From NCBI GenBank assembly GCA_035505915.1, contig DATJQI010000064.1, positions 1 through 49,038 of the forward strand: a stretch of DNA of 49,038 bases, given 5' to 3'. Positions 15,833 through 25,203 of the stretch are shown here, piece after piece. The DNA comes from 40CM-2-70-7 sp035505915 (GTDB lineage Bacteria > Gemmatimonadota > Gemmatimonadetes > Gemmatimonadales > GWC2-71-9). The notes below the pieces were generated by a model. The model was not told where the DNA came from, ran no database searches, and saw only the letters and a program-made list of their open reading frames with translations. The first letter of the stretch is position 1, and each line of letters begins with the position of its first letter. Made by a program: the position numbers and the translations under genes.

Positions 15833-17005
15833 ATGCCTGACATCGACGTCCTGGTAGTCGGAGCCGGTCCCGCCGGCAGTGTGGCGGCGGCCGAGGCCCG
15901 GCGTGCGGGCCCCGATCTCCGTGTGGTTCTGGTCGAGCGGGACCGGGCGGTCGGCGCCCCCGTCCGCTGTGCCGAGGGTGTGGGAGACGCGGGTCTGCGG
16001 GAGTTCGCGGACCCCACCGGGGCCCCCTGGGTGGCCCGCAAGATCACCAAAGTCATCTTCTGGGCCCCCGACGGCACCGAAGTCAAAGTCGCCGAGCGGG
16101 ACGTGGGCTGGATCCTGGACCGCACCCGGTTTGACGCCTTTCTGGCCGCCGGGGCGGTGGCCGAGGGTGCCGAGGCGTGGGTGGGGACCGAGGTCACCGG
16201 GATGCGGCGCGACGGAGAGTGGTGGATGGTGGACACCCGGGGCGCCCGCGGTCCCGAAACCCTCCGGGCCCGGGTGGTCATCGGCGCCGACGGCGTGGAG
16301 ACGATGGTGGGGCGCTGGGCCGGGCTCGACACGAGGGTCCCGGCCCGGGACATGGAGTCGTGCGCCCAGTACGTGGTCCAGGGGATCGATTTCGACCCCG
16401 ACGCCATCTACCTGCAGTTCGGAGACCAGGTGGCGCCCGGCGGTTACGCCTGGGTATTCCCGAAGGGGGTGGGCGTCGCGAACGTCGGTCTCGGCATCGT
16501 GGCGCTGAAGGCCGACGGCCGGTCCGCGCGCCGCTACCTCGACGACTGGATCGCGGCCCGGTACCCTCACGGAGCGAAGACCGGATACACGGTGGGCGGG
16601 GTGATCGTCCACACCACCGTCAGGGAGACCTGCGCGGACGGCGCCCTGATCGCCGGCGACGCGGCGCATATGGTGAATCCCCTGTCCGGGGGCGGCATCG
16701 TGAACGCGATGAAGGCGGGACGCCTGGCGGGCCGCACGGCCGCCGAGGCCATCCGTGAGAAGAACACCAGCGCCGCGCGCCTCTCGGCGTACCACACCGC
16801 GTGGATGAAGCTCCTGGGCGACGATCACCTCAAGTACTACCGCATCAAGCAGGCCCTCGAGGACCTCGACGATTCCTTCTTCAACGGCCTCGCGCGCACC
16901 GTCAACGCCATTCCCACGCCCAAGCGGACCCTGGGCCGCATCTTCGCGCACGCCCTGGTGCGGCACCCCCAGCTGATCCCGGTCGCCGCGCGGTTCTTCC
17001 TGTGA
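15833..17005 (+). CDS. Geranylgeranyl reductase family flavoprotein
   Basis: 390 residues. N-terminal FAD fold DVLVVGAGPAGSVAAAE, cysteine motif GAPVRCAEGV (C46), substrate-side signature APGGYAWVFPKGVGVANVGL, and FAD-binding GDAAHMVNPLSGGGIVNAMK. The family saturates isoprenoid chains: archaeal lipids, chlorophyll phytyl, or one double bond of menaquinone (MenJ type). With no photosynthesis or archaeal-lipid genes here, a quinone or carotenoid substrate is the best inference, not shown. It uses the ferredoxin encoded directly upstream and shares its transcript. Confidence 0.88.
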   Translation: MPDIDVLVVGAGPAGSVAAAEARRAGPDLRVVLVERDRAVGAPVRCAEGVGDAGLREFADPTGAPWVARKITKVIFWAPDGTEVKVAERDVGWILDRTRFDAFLAAGAVAEGAEAWVGTEVTGMRRDGEWWMVDTRGARGPETLRARVVIGADGVETMVGRWAGLDTRVPARDMESCAQYVVQGIDFDPDAIYLQFGDQVAPGGYAWVFPKGVGVANVGLGIVALKADGRSARRYLDDWIAARYPHGAKTGYTVGGVIVHTTVRETCADGALIAGDAAHMVNPLSGGGIVNAMKAGRLAGRTAAEAIREKNTSAARLSAYHTAWMKLLGDDHLKYYRIKQALEDLDDSFFNGLARTVNAIPTPKRTLGRIFAHALVRHPQLIPVAARFFL

Positions 17006-17049
17006 CGGGACCCGCCGCCACCCCCACCGGCGCTCCGGCACGGATCGTC

Positions 17050-17658
17050 ATGGAGTCCCGGACCATCTTCATCGACGCCCACGCGATGCGGCGCCACGAG
17101 CGGGCCTCCGCCCTGAAGGAGTGCTTCGCGGCGGTGATGCTCCTGAGCGCGGGGTGGAACGCCATCGATCTGGACGGATGGTCCTGGTTGCCGGTGGTGG
17201 ATCTGATGGTCGGGCTCACCGTCCTGGTCATCGGCGGCGCGGAGCTCAAGCGCGGCAAGAAGTTCGGGTCCTGGATCCGCTGGTTCGACGTCGCGGTGGG
17301 TGTCCTGCTGGCGCTGGAGGGGGTGACTCTGGCCGCCGAAGGCAAGCGGTACGTCATCTACCTCTACTACGCGACCGGCCTCGCCTACATCCTCGTCGGC
17401 CTCTTCCATCATCACCTGGGCCGGCGCCGCTATGTCCGCCTGGACGACGACGGCGTGCAGGTCCGGATGACGCCGTTCCGGAAGTTCCGCCTGCTCTGGC
17501 CCGACATCGTCCGGGTCACCGGGCACGACGACCGGATCGAGATCTATGTCCGGAGCGGCCGGCGCTACGAGATCCCCCGCCGCGTGGTCCCGAACCTCGA
17601 CGAGATCCGGGATCTGATGCTCGATCGCGCGTCAGGGAGAGGAATTTCTACGAGATAG
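17050..17658 (+). CDS. Unknown membrane protein with C-terminal PH-like domain
   Basis: 202 residues from ATG 17050. A GTG at 17002, overlapping the previous stop as GTGA, is an alternative that adds 16 low-complexity residues. Four hydrophobic segments (roughly residues 17-37, 42-62, 74-93, 99-120) are followed by about 75 soluble residues. The tail (YVRLDDDGVQVRMTPFRKFR, then LLWPDIVRVTGHDDRIEIYV) has the alternating strands and Trp position of bacterial PH-like (bPH) domains. I cannot name a family. It follows the reductase without a gap, so a role in the same membrane-lipid process is possible but unproven. Confidence 0.7.
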   Translation: MESRTIFIDAHAMRRHERASALKECFAAVMLLSAGWNAIDLDGWSWLPVVDLMVGLTVLVIGGAELKRGKKFGSWIRWFDVAVGVLLALEGVTLAAEGKRYVIYLYYATGLAYILVGLFHHHLGRRRYVRLDDDGVQVRMTPFRKFRLLWPDIVRVTGHDDRIEIYVRSGRRYEIPRRVVPNLDEIRDLMLDRASGRGISTR

Positions 17659-17731
17659 GTGTCGGGTGTCAGGGGTCAGGGGTCAGGGGTCCCCGGAAGC
17701 CCCCTGACACCTGACACTTGATCCCTGACAC
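17659..17731. repeat. Inverted GTCAGG/TGACACC repeat at a convergent gene end
   Basis: On the + strand, three copies of GGGGTCAG are followed, after a 20-bp centre, by CCTGACACCTGACACTTGAT and a last CCTGACACC; the halves are complementary and could form a long hairpin between converging transcripts. The right part overlaps the 3' end of the deacetylase gene, which takes its last residues and stop codon from it. Confidence 0.7.
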
Positions 17732-18500
17732 CCCGCATCACCGTCGTCCCGACCGCGCACCGGTTGGCCACGTGCGCCACGAACGTTCCGGCGGTCCCCA
17801 GCACATCCGCACGCAACCCGAACGGCACGTCCCAGGAATCCCACAGATAGACGGGTACCCGCGGCACCCGCAGCGCGTCCCCGGGGATGCCCCGTACTCC
17901 GCCGAACCCCAGGGCATAACCGGCCGCCCCGGCCGCCCGGGCGACGCGGTCGTCCACGGCGCCGAACGGGTATGCCACCGCCGCCCCGGACTCCGGCCCC
18001 AGGCGCTCGACGAGCGTCCGGCGCGACCGGCCGAGCTCATCGGCCACGCGGGGATCGTCGGCCCAGGTCAGACGGGGGTGGGTCGCCGTGTGCGAGGCGA
18101 ACTCGAGCCCCCGCGCCCGCCAACCCTCGATGCTGGTCCAGTCCAGATGGGTCAGGGGCCGGCGGGTGTACTGGATGTCCCAGGCGTTGGGACGACCCAC
18201 GAAGTCCGTGATGAGAAACGTGGTCGCCGTGAATCCCACCTCCCGCAGCACCGGATACGCATGCTCGGCCAGCTCGGCGTAGCCGTCGTCGAAGGTCAAG
18301 AGAAATGCGGAGTGCGGGGTGGGATGTGCGGAGTCGCTGCCGGCGGCGGCCGCCGCCGCGAACTGCCCGAGCGTCAGCGTGCTCCACCCCGCCCGGGCGA
18401 GCGCATGCATCTGGCGCGCGAACGTCTTGGGAGAAACCCGCGTGACCCCCAGCTCGAGCGGGCCGCCCACCCGGTGGTAGCACAGCACCGGTGGGGCCAT
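17676..18500 (-). CDS. Polysaccharide deacetylase (NodB/CE4 family)
   Basis: 274 residues. CE4 catalytic motifs: LLTFDDGYAE (catalytic Asp and metal Asp), SHTATHPRLT (metal His pair), AYPFGAVDD (motif 3). N-terminal PPVLCYHRVG is typical of secreted or cell-wall de-N-acetylases, but no signal peptide is visible. Two repeat elements shape it: 18303-18332 encodes HPTPHSAF immediately before the first catalytic motif, and the C-terminal 18 residues (GVRDQVSGVRGLPGTPDP) are the translated 17659-17731 repeat. The ATG overlaps the dut stop by one base. The substrate (peptidoglycan or exopolysaccharide) is unknown. Confidence 0.9.
   Translation of the reverse strand: MAPPVLCYHRVGGPLELGVTRVSPKTFARQMHALARAGWSTLTLGQFAAAAAAGSDSAHPTPHSAFLLTFDDGYAELAEHAYPVLREVGFTATTFLITDFVGRPNAWDIQYTRRPLTHLDWTSIEGWRARGLEFASHTATHPRLTWADDPRVADELGRSRRTLVERLGPESGAAVAYPFGAVDDRVARAAGAAGYALGFGGVRGIPGDALRVPRVPVYLWDSWDVPFGLRADVLGTAGTFVAHVANRCAVGTTVMRGVRDQVSGVRGLPGTPDP
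18303..18332 (-). repeat. GCGGAATG-type repeat inside the deacetylase gene
   Basis: On the + strand: AATGCGGAGTGCGGGGTGGG then ATGTGCGGAGTC; in frame it encodes SAHPTPHSAF just before the TFDDGY active-site motif. Related to the repeat in folC (7991-8026), with the shared peptide TPHS. Confidence 0.6.
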
Positions 18501-18952
18501 CAGGTCCCCGTACTGCCGAATCCCCCCTCGCCCCGCGTCGACGGCGGCAGCTCCGGGACTTCCTCGAGGTCCACCAGCTCCACCCGCTGGAACACCATCT
18601 GCGCGACCCGCATCCCGCGGGTCACCGACACGGGCTCGGTGCCGAGGTTGACCACGGCGACCATGAGCTCGCCGCGGTAATCGGAATCGATGGTGGCGGG
18701 GGTGTTGGGGAGCGTGAGCCCGTGCTTGAGCGCCAGCCCCGACCGGGGGCGGATCTGCGCCTCGAAGCCCTCGGGGATCGCGACCGCCAGCCCGGTCCGG
18801 ACCAGCCGCCGCTCCAGGGGAGCGATCACGAAGTCCGGCTCCGCCGACGCGAGGTCGTACCCCGCCGATCCGGCGGTCTGCCGGGCCGGCATCGGAAGGC
18901 CGTCGTGATGCGGCAGGCGCCGCACCCGGACGACCGGCCGGCGGCCGGTCAC
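18500..18952 (-). CDS. dut: dUTPase
   Basis: Hydrolyses dUTP to dUMP, keeping uracil out of DNA and feeding dTMP synthesis. 150 residues with all five trimeric dUTPase motifs in order: GSAGYDLAS, RPRSGLALKHG, PATIDSDYRGEL, RGMRVAQMVF, and the C-terminal P-loop-like arm RGEGGFGSTG. The GTG start overlaps the ald stop as GTGA. A shorter reading from an internal ATG would lose the first beta strand. Confidence 0.96.
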   Translation of the reverse strand: MTGRRPVVRVRRLPHHDGLPMPARQTAGSAGYDLASAEPDFVIAPLERRLVRTGLAVAIPEGFEAQIRPRSGLALKHGLTLPNTPATIDSDYRGELMVAVVNLGTEPVSVTRGMRVAQMVFQRVELVDLEEVPELPPSTRGEGGFGSTGT

Positions 18953-20061
18953 ACCAGGGTCTTGAGGTCGGCGAGCGGGAGGCCGAAAGCCTCCGCGACT
19001 CCCGGATACACCACCTTGCCCTGGATCACGTTCAGTCCCAGCGCGAGCGCGTGGTCGGCCTTGCAGGCGGCCTTCCACCCCAGCCGCGCGAGCCGCTTGG
19101 CGTACGGGAAGGTCGCGTTGGTCAAAGCGAGCGTGGAGGTGCGCGGCACGCCGCCCGGCATGTTGGCGACGGCGTAGTGAATGATCCCGTCCACCACGTA
19201 GGTGGGATTCTCGTGCGTCGTGGGCTTGATGGTCTCGATGCATCCACCCTGGTCCACCGCCACGTCGACGATCACCGACCCGGGCTTCATCAGCTTCAGG
19301 TCGGCGCGCTTGACGAGGTGCGGAGCCTTGGCGCCGGGGAGCAGCACCGCGCCGACCACGAGGTCGGCCTTCTTGATCTGGTCCAGGATGTTATGGCGGT
19401 TGGAGTACAGGAGATCGACGTTGGGCGGGAGGACATCGGACAGATAGCGCAGGCGGTCGAGCGACACGTCGAGCAGGGTGACGTGGGCGCCGAGGCCGGC
19501 GGCCATCTTGGCGGCGTTGGTGCCGACCACGCCGCCCCCGATGATCAGGACCTCGGCCGGCAGGACGCCCGGGACTCCGCCCAGCAGGATGCCGCTCCCC
19601 CCGAAGACCTTCTCCAGATACTTGGCGCCTTCCTGCACCGCCATCCGGCCGGCGACTTCGCTCATCGGGGTGAGCAACGGCAGTTCCCCGGAGTCGAGCT
19701 GGACGGTCTCGTAGGCGATCGCGATGCAGTTCGAGGCGATCACCGCCTTGGTCAGGCCCTCGGCCGCGGCGAAATGGAAGTACGTGAAGAGCACCTGGCC
19801 GTTCCGCATCCGCGGCCACTCCACCTCGATCGGCTCCTTCACCTTCATGATCATCTCGGCCCTGGCCCAGACGTCCGCCACCGCGGGCACGATGGTCGCG
19901 CCCACGCTCTTGTAGGCGTCGTCCGCGAATCCGCTGCCGAGCCCCGCCCCCTGCTCCACCAGGACCGTGTGGCCGTCCCCGACGAGCGCCTCGGCGCCGG
20001 CGGGCACGAGGGCCACGCGATTTTCGTTGGTCTTGATCTCCTTCGGAACGCCGACGATCAT
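18949..20061 (-). CDS. ald: Alanine dehydrogenase
   Basis: NAD-dependent interconversion of L-alanine with pyruvate and ammonia. 370 residues, full length: MIVGVPKEIKTNENRVALVP (substrate Arg and Lys region), MKVKEPI with the substrate Lys near 75, TYFHFAA with the catalytic His near 96, Rossmann motif IIGGGVVGTNAAKMA, and VDVAVDQGGCIET. Starts at ATG 20061, 31 bp downstream of the M16 peptidase gene. Confidence 0.97.
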   Translation of the reverse strand: MIVGVPKEIKTNENRVALVPAGAEALVGDGHTVLVEQGAGLGSGFADDAYKSVGATIVPAVADVWARAEMIMKVKEPIEVEWPRMRNGQVLFTYFHFAAAEGLTKAVIASNCIAIAYETVQLDSGELPLLTPMSEVAGRMAVQEGAKYLEKVFGGSGILLGGVPGVLPAEVLIIGGGVVGTNAAKMAAGLGAHVTLLDVSLDRLRYLSDVLPPNVDLLYSNRHNILDQIKKADLVVGAVLLPGAKAPHLVKRADLKLMKPGSVIVDVAVDQGGCIETIKPTTHENPTYVVDGIIHYAVANMPGGVPRTSTLALTNATFPYAKRLARLGWKAACKADHALALGLNVIQGKVVYPGVAEAFGLPLADLKTLV

Positions 20062-20092
20062 GCCGCTCTCCAGGTGCCGGGGGTGATGAGAA

Positions 20093-21352
20093 TCAGGAGT
20101 TCGGTCCGAGCCACACGAGGGTGAAGCGCTCGGGGGTGAAGAACTCGGCGGCGACGGCCGCGACGGCGTCTTCGGTCAGGCTTTCGATTTCCTTGAGCAC
20201 GGTGTCCAGGCTGCGGTACGGCTCGCCGAACACCTGCCCGCCCGCCAAACGATACATCTTGGCGGTGGGACTCTCCAGCGACAGCATCACCTGCCCCTGC
20301 GTCTGCTGTTTCGCTTCCTTCAGCGCCTCGCCCCGCAGCCCCTCGCGCGCCAGCGTGGCGAGCTCGCCCCGGATCGCGTCGGCGGCCGCCGTCGCGGTCT
20401 GCGGCTGCGTGCCGACGTACACCCCGGTGGTGCCGATGCCCCGGAAGAACGACGAGAACGCGTACACCGCGTACGCCAGCCCCATCTCCTCCCGGACTTT
20501 CTGGAAGAGGCGGCTCGACATCCCGCCCCCCAGAATGTTGGCCAGGACCATGATGGCGTATTTCCGCCGGTCCGCGAACGGAACGGTATCGGTGGCGAAG
20601 ACGAGGTGGCTCTGGGCCGAATCCCGCGCCACGCGGCGCTCCCGGCCGCGCACCGCCGCCGTGACCGTCGGCATGTCCGGCGTGCCGCCCGGGCCGGCCG
20701 GCGTCTCGAACCAGCCCTCGCGCTCCACCAGCGCCAGCAGGGCTTCGTGGGTGAAGTTGCCGGCGCCGGCGATGACGCAGTTCGCGGGGTGGTAGGCGCG
20801 TCGGTGCAGGGCCCCCAGGTCGCCGGTGGACAGGCTGCCCACCGTCTCCCGGGTGCCGAGGATGGAAAAGCCGTAGGGGTGCTCGGGCCAGAGCGTCTCC
20901 GCCGAAAGGTCGAAGACCAGGTCGTCCGGCGTGTCCTCGACGGTCGAGATCTCCTCGAGGATGACGTTGCGCTCGAGCTGGAGGTCGGCGTCCCGGAGGA
21001 CCGGCCGCCGCACCAGGTCGGTCAGTACGTCGACGGCGCGCGGGAGGTCGGCATCGAGCACCCGGGCCTGAAAAGCCGTGGAGTCGCGGGAGGTGTAGGC
21101 GTCGAGCGAGCCGCCCCGCGCTTCCAGGGCCAGGGCGATTTCCTGCGCGGAGCGCCGCTCGGTGCCTTTGAAGACCATATGCTCGAGCAGATGGGAGACC
21201 CCCATCTGCGGGCGGGCCTCGTGGGCGCTGGCGGCGCGCACCCAGACCCCGACCGCCGCCGACCGCACGGTGGGCACCCGCTCCGAACAGACCACGACGC
21301 CGTTGGGCGCCGTGGTCTGCCACACCTCGTGATCCAGCCGGACGGTGTTCAC
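20093..21352 (-). CDS. M16 family zinc metallopeptidase
   Basis: 419 residues, one M16 pair of half-domains (processing peptidase / PqqL / YmxG type). The inverted zinc motif is intact: HLLEH at 54-58 in GVSHLLEHMVFKGT, with the third ligand expected at E133 or E134 (VILEEISTVEDTP). The inactive second half carries the R/Y pair region SRLFQKVREEMGLAYAVYAF. No signal peptide, so probably cytoplasmic. Immediately downstream of pnp (7 bp), an arrangement also seen in other bacteria. Start GTG 21352. The substrate is unknown. Confidence 0.92.
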   Translation of the reverse strand: MNTVRLDHEVWQTTAPNGVVVCSERVPTVRSAAVGVWVRAASAHEARPQMGVSHLLEHMVFKGTERRSAQEIALALEARGGSLDAYTSRDSTAFQARVLDADLPRAVDVLTDLVRRPVLRDADLQLERNVILEEISTVEDTPDDLVFDLSAETLWPEHPYGFSILGTRETVGSLSTGDLGALHRRAYHPANCVIAGAGNFTHEALLALVEREGWFETPAGPGGTPDMPTVTAAVRGRERRVARDSAQSHLVFATDTVPFADRRKYAIMVLANILGGGMSSRLFQKVREEMGLAYAVYAFSSFFRGIGTTGVYVGTQPQTATAAADAIRGELATLAREGLRGEALKEAKQQTQGQVMLSLESPTAKMYRLAGGQVFGEPYRSLDTVLKEIESLTEDAVAAVAAEFFTPERFTLVWLGPNS

Positions 21353-21359
21353 GGTCCGG

Positions 21360-23438
<2,079 letters not shown>

Positions 23439-23477
23439 TTCGGTCGCCTGTCTAGAGCACAATGAAAGGACGCCGGG

Positions 23478-23501
23478 CTGGCCGGTGCTCTTCCCGGCCA
23501 G
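23478..23501 (-). terminator. rpsO-pnp intercistronic hairpin
   Basis: CTGGCCGG, an 8-nt loop and CCGGCCAG form a perfect 8-bp stem that can extend by GGG/CCC past one bulged G. There is no T-run, so it is more likely an RNA-processing or partial termination structure. Comparable hairpins between rpsO and pnp in E. coli include an RNase III site that controls pnp. Confidence 0.55.
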
Positions 23502-23525
23502 GCCCCGCGCGACGCCGTTCCGACC

Positions 23526-23783
23526 TTAGTGGCGGAGGTCCAGCTCAGCGATGAGCCGGCGATACCGTTCCAGGTCCGTACGCTTGAGATACTCGAGAAG
23601 GCGGCGGCGATGGCTCACCATTCTGAGCAATCCCCGTCTTCCGTGGTGATCCTTGGCGTGCGTCTGGAAGTGTCCGGTGAGGCTGTTGATGCGCTCGGTG
23701 AGCAGCGCGACCTGTACCGGCGCGGAGCCGGTATCCTTTTCGTGCTGCCCGTGTTTCCGAACCGGCGTCGTCTTGTCGTACAT
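23526..23783 (-). CDS. rpsO: 30S ribosomal protein S15
   Basis: 85 residues, a normal S15 length. Contains HEKDTGSAPVQVALLTERIN, then LTGHFQTHAKDHHGRRGLL, and RMVSHRRRLLEYLKRTD, the 16S helix 20-22 binding region. The ATG at 23783 fits the family; an upstream in-frame start would add ten unrelated residues. AGGGA lies 10 bases before the ATG. Divergent from the kinase gene. Confidence 0.98.
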   Translation of the reverse strand: MYDKTTPVRKHGQHEKDTGSAPVQVALLTERINSLTGHFQTHAKDHHGRRGLLRMVSHRRRLLEYLKRTDLERYRRLIAELDLRH

Positions 23784-23816
23784 CGGTGCGTGTTCCCTAA
23801 TCGTTGTGAGCACAGT

Positions 23817-23845
23817 AAGTTAGAGGCACACACCGCATCTGTAAA
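23817..23845 (-). promoter_or_regulatory. Promoter-like sequence for rpsO-pnp
   Basis: Leftward TTTACA, 17-bp spacer, TAACTT. Predicted start near 23810, leader about 27 nt. The -35 is one base from consensus. It lies in the 68-bp divergent gap shared with the kinase. Confidence 0.5.
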
Positions 23846-23851
23846 GGCCTG

Positions 23852-24838
23852 ATGACGAACGCCCCGACCGACCTCGTCGGCCAGAAACTGGGCCCCTACC
23901 ACATCGAAGAGCTCCTGGGACAGGGAGGCTTTGCCTGGGTCTTCGCGGCCCGCGAGCCCGACGGCACGCCGGTCGCCGTGAAGGTCCTGAAGCCCCGGTA
24001 CGCCTCCGACCCCCAGTTCGCGCCCCGGTTCCGGAACGAAGCGGAAATGGCGGCCCGGCTCGAGCATCCGAACATCATCCGGATCCGGGCCGTGGGTGAA
24101 TCGAACGGCCATTCGTACTTCGCGATGGACCTCTGCGCCGATACGCTGGCCACCCGGCTCGCCCGCGAGGGCCCCCTGTCCGAGCCGGACCTGGTGCGGA
24201 TCGGCAAGGATCTGGCCCGGGCTCTCGACTTCGCCCATCGCCAGGGCATCATCCACCGGGACATCAAGGTGGACAACGTCCTGCTCCGCTCCGACGGCTC
24301 CGCGGTCCTCTCGGACTTCGGCATCGCCCGCACCGTCTCCGGCTACGTGACGTCGACCGGCGTGGACATGACCATCGGCACGCCCCACTACATCTCGCCC
24401 GAGCAGGCGCAGGGCCGGCCCCTGGACCCCCGCGTCGACATCTACTCCCTCGGAGTGACCCTCTACAAGGCCGCGACCGGCGAGGTGCCCTTCACCTCGA
24501 AGGACTGGTTCGAGCTGGCGCGGATGCACGTGGAGGACCCGCCCCCGCCCCCGCGGGCCCGGCGCCCCGACCTGTCCAAGCGGATCGAGCGCGTGATCTT
24601 CAAGTGCCTGGCCAAGCACCCCGACGACCGCTACGCCAGCGCCGCCGCTCTCCTGGCCGACCTGGAAGAGGTCGAAGCCAAGCGCCGGCCCACACTCGAC
24701 ATCGGGATGGCGCCGCCGGGGACCAAGGAGCAGCTGGCGGTCAAGCGGCCCGTGAAGAAGCCGTTTCCGTGGATGGTCGTGATTCTGATTGCGGCAGGAG
24801 TGGTGCTGGCGGTCCTCGTTGCCCGTCTAATGCGCTAG
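23852..24838 (+). CDS. Membrane-anchored Ser/Thr protein kinase (PknB-like)
   Basis: 328 residues. Hanks-type kinase domain, about 14-280: glycine loop LLGQGGFAWVF, ATP lysine K44 (VAVKVLK), catalytic HRDIKVDN (D137), DFG at 155-157, activation-segment TIGTPHYISPEQ. All key residues are present. Then a Lys-rich linker and one C-terminal membrane segment (WMVVILIAAGVVLAVLVARL). No extracellular sensor domain follows, so its signal is probably internal or comes through a partner. AAGG four bases before the ATG. Converges on and overlaps the next gene by 4 bp. Substrates unknown. Confidence 0.93.
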   Translation: MTNAPTDLVGQKLGPYHIEELLGQGGFAWVFAAREPDGTPVAVKVLKPRYASDPQFAPRFRNEAEMAARLEHPNIIRIRAVGESNGHSYFAMDLCADTLATRLAREGPLSEPDLVRIGKDLARALDFAHRQGIIHRDIKVDNVLLRSDGSAVLSDFGIARTVSGYVTSTGVDMTIGTPHYISPEQAQGRPLDPRVDIYSLGVTLYKAATGEVPFTSKDWFELARMHVEDPPPPPRARRPDLSKRIERVIFKCLAKHPDDRYASAAALLADLEEVEAKRRPTLDIGMAPPGTKEQLAVKRPVKKPFPWMVVILIAAGVVLAVLVARLMR

Positions 24839-25203
24839 CGAAAGATCTGCAGGACCCGATCCACGATGCGGCCGAAGAAGCCGCGCTCGGGCGGCGCCAC
24901 GGGTGCATCGGGAGTCTCGGCCAAGGCCTTGGACGCCGCGGCCCTGAGCGCCGGCTCGAACTGAGCGGGAAACGGGCGCTCCGCCAGCCTGATCTCGAAT
25001 CCTTTCCCGTCCGCGGCGGCAAGCTCCACCACACCGGGGGCGCCGCGCTCGATCACCGCGATCAGCTCCCGCCAGCCGTCGCCCGTCAGCGTCCGACGGT
25101 CCCGGTAGTAGACCGGGGCCACGGCCGCCACCAGCCGATCGGCCCGCACCCGGCCTTCGACGTATCCCCGCAGCGCGTCCTTAGCGGACGATGTTGAAGA
25201 CAT
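24835..25203 (-). CDS. Unknown 122-residue protein downstream of rseP
   Basis: No family recognised. Starts with MSSTSSAKDALRGYVEGRVR and ends with a basic amphipathic helix (GFFGRIVDRVLQIFR) that could contact membrane or nucleic acid. It overlaps the end of rseP by 23 bp, so it is the last gene of the rplM-rseP transcript. Its stop codon TAG overlaps the kinase stop on the other strand, so the two transcripts converge. Codon use resembles its neighbours, which supports a real gene. Confidence 0.7.
   Translation of the reverse strand: MSSTSSAKDALRGYVEGRVRADRLVAAVAPVYYRDRRTLTGDGWRELIAVIERGAPGVVELAAADGKGFEIRLAERPFPAQFEPALRAAASKALAETPDAPVAPPERGFFGRIVDRVLQIFR

Noticed and set aside
23529..23852. 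107-residue rightward frame across rpsO
   Set aside because: It is the complement of the S15 gene and shows no family signal.
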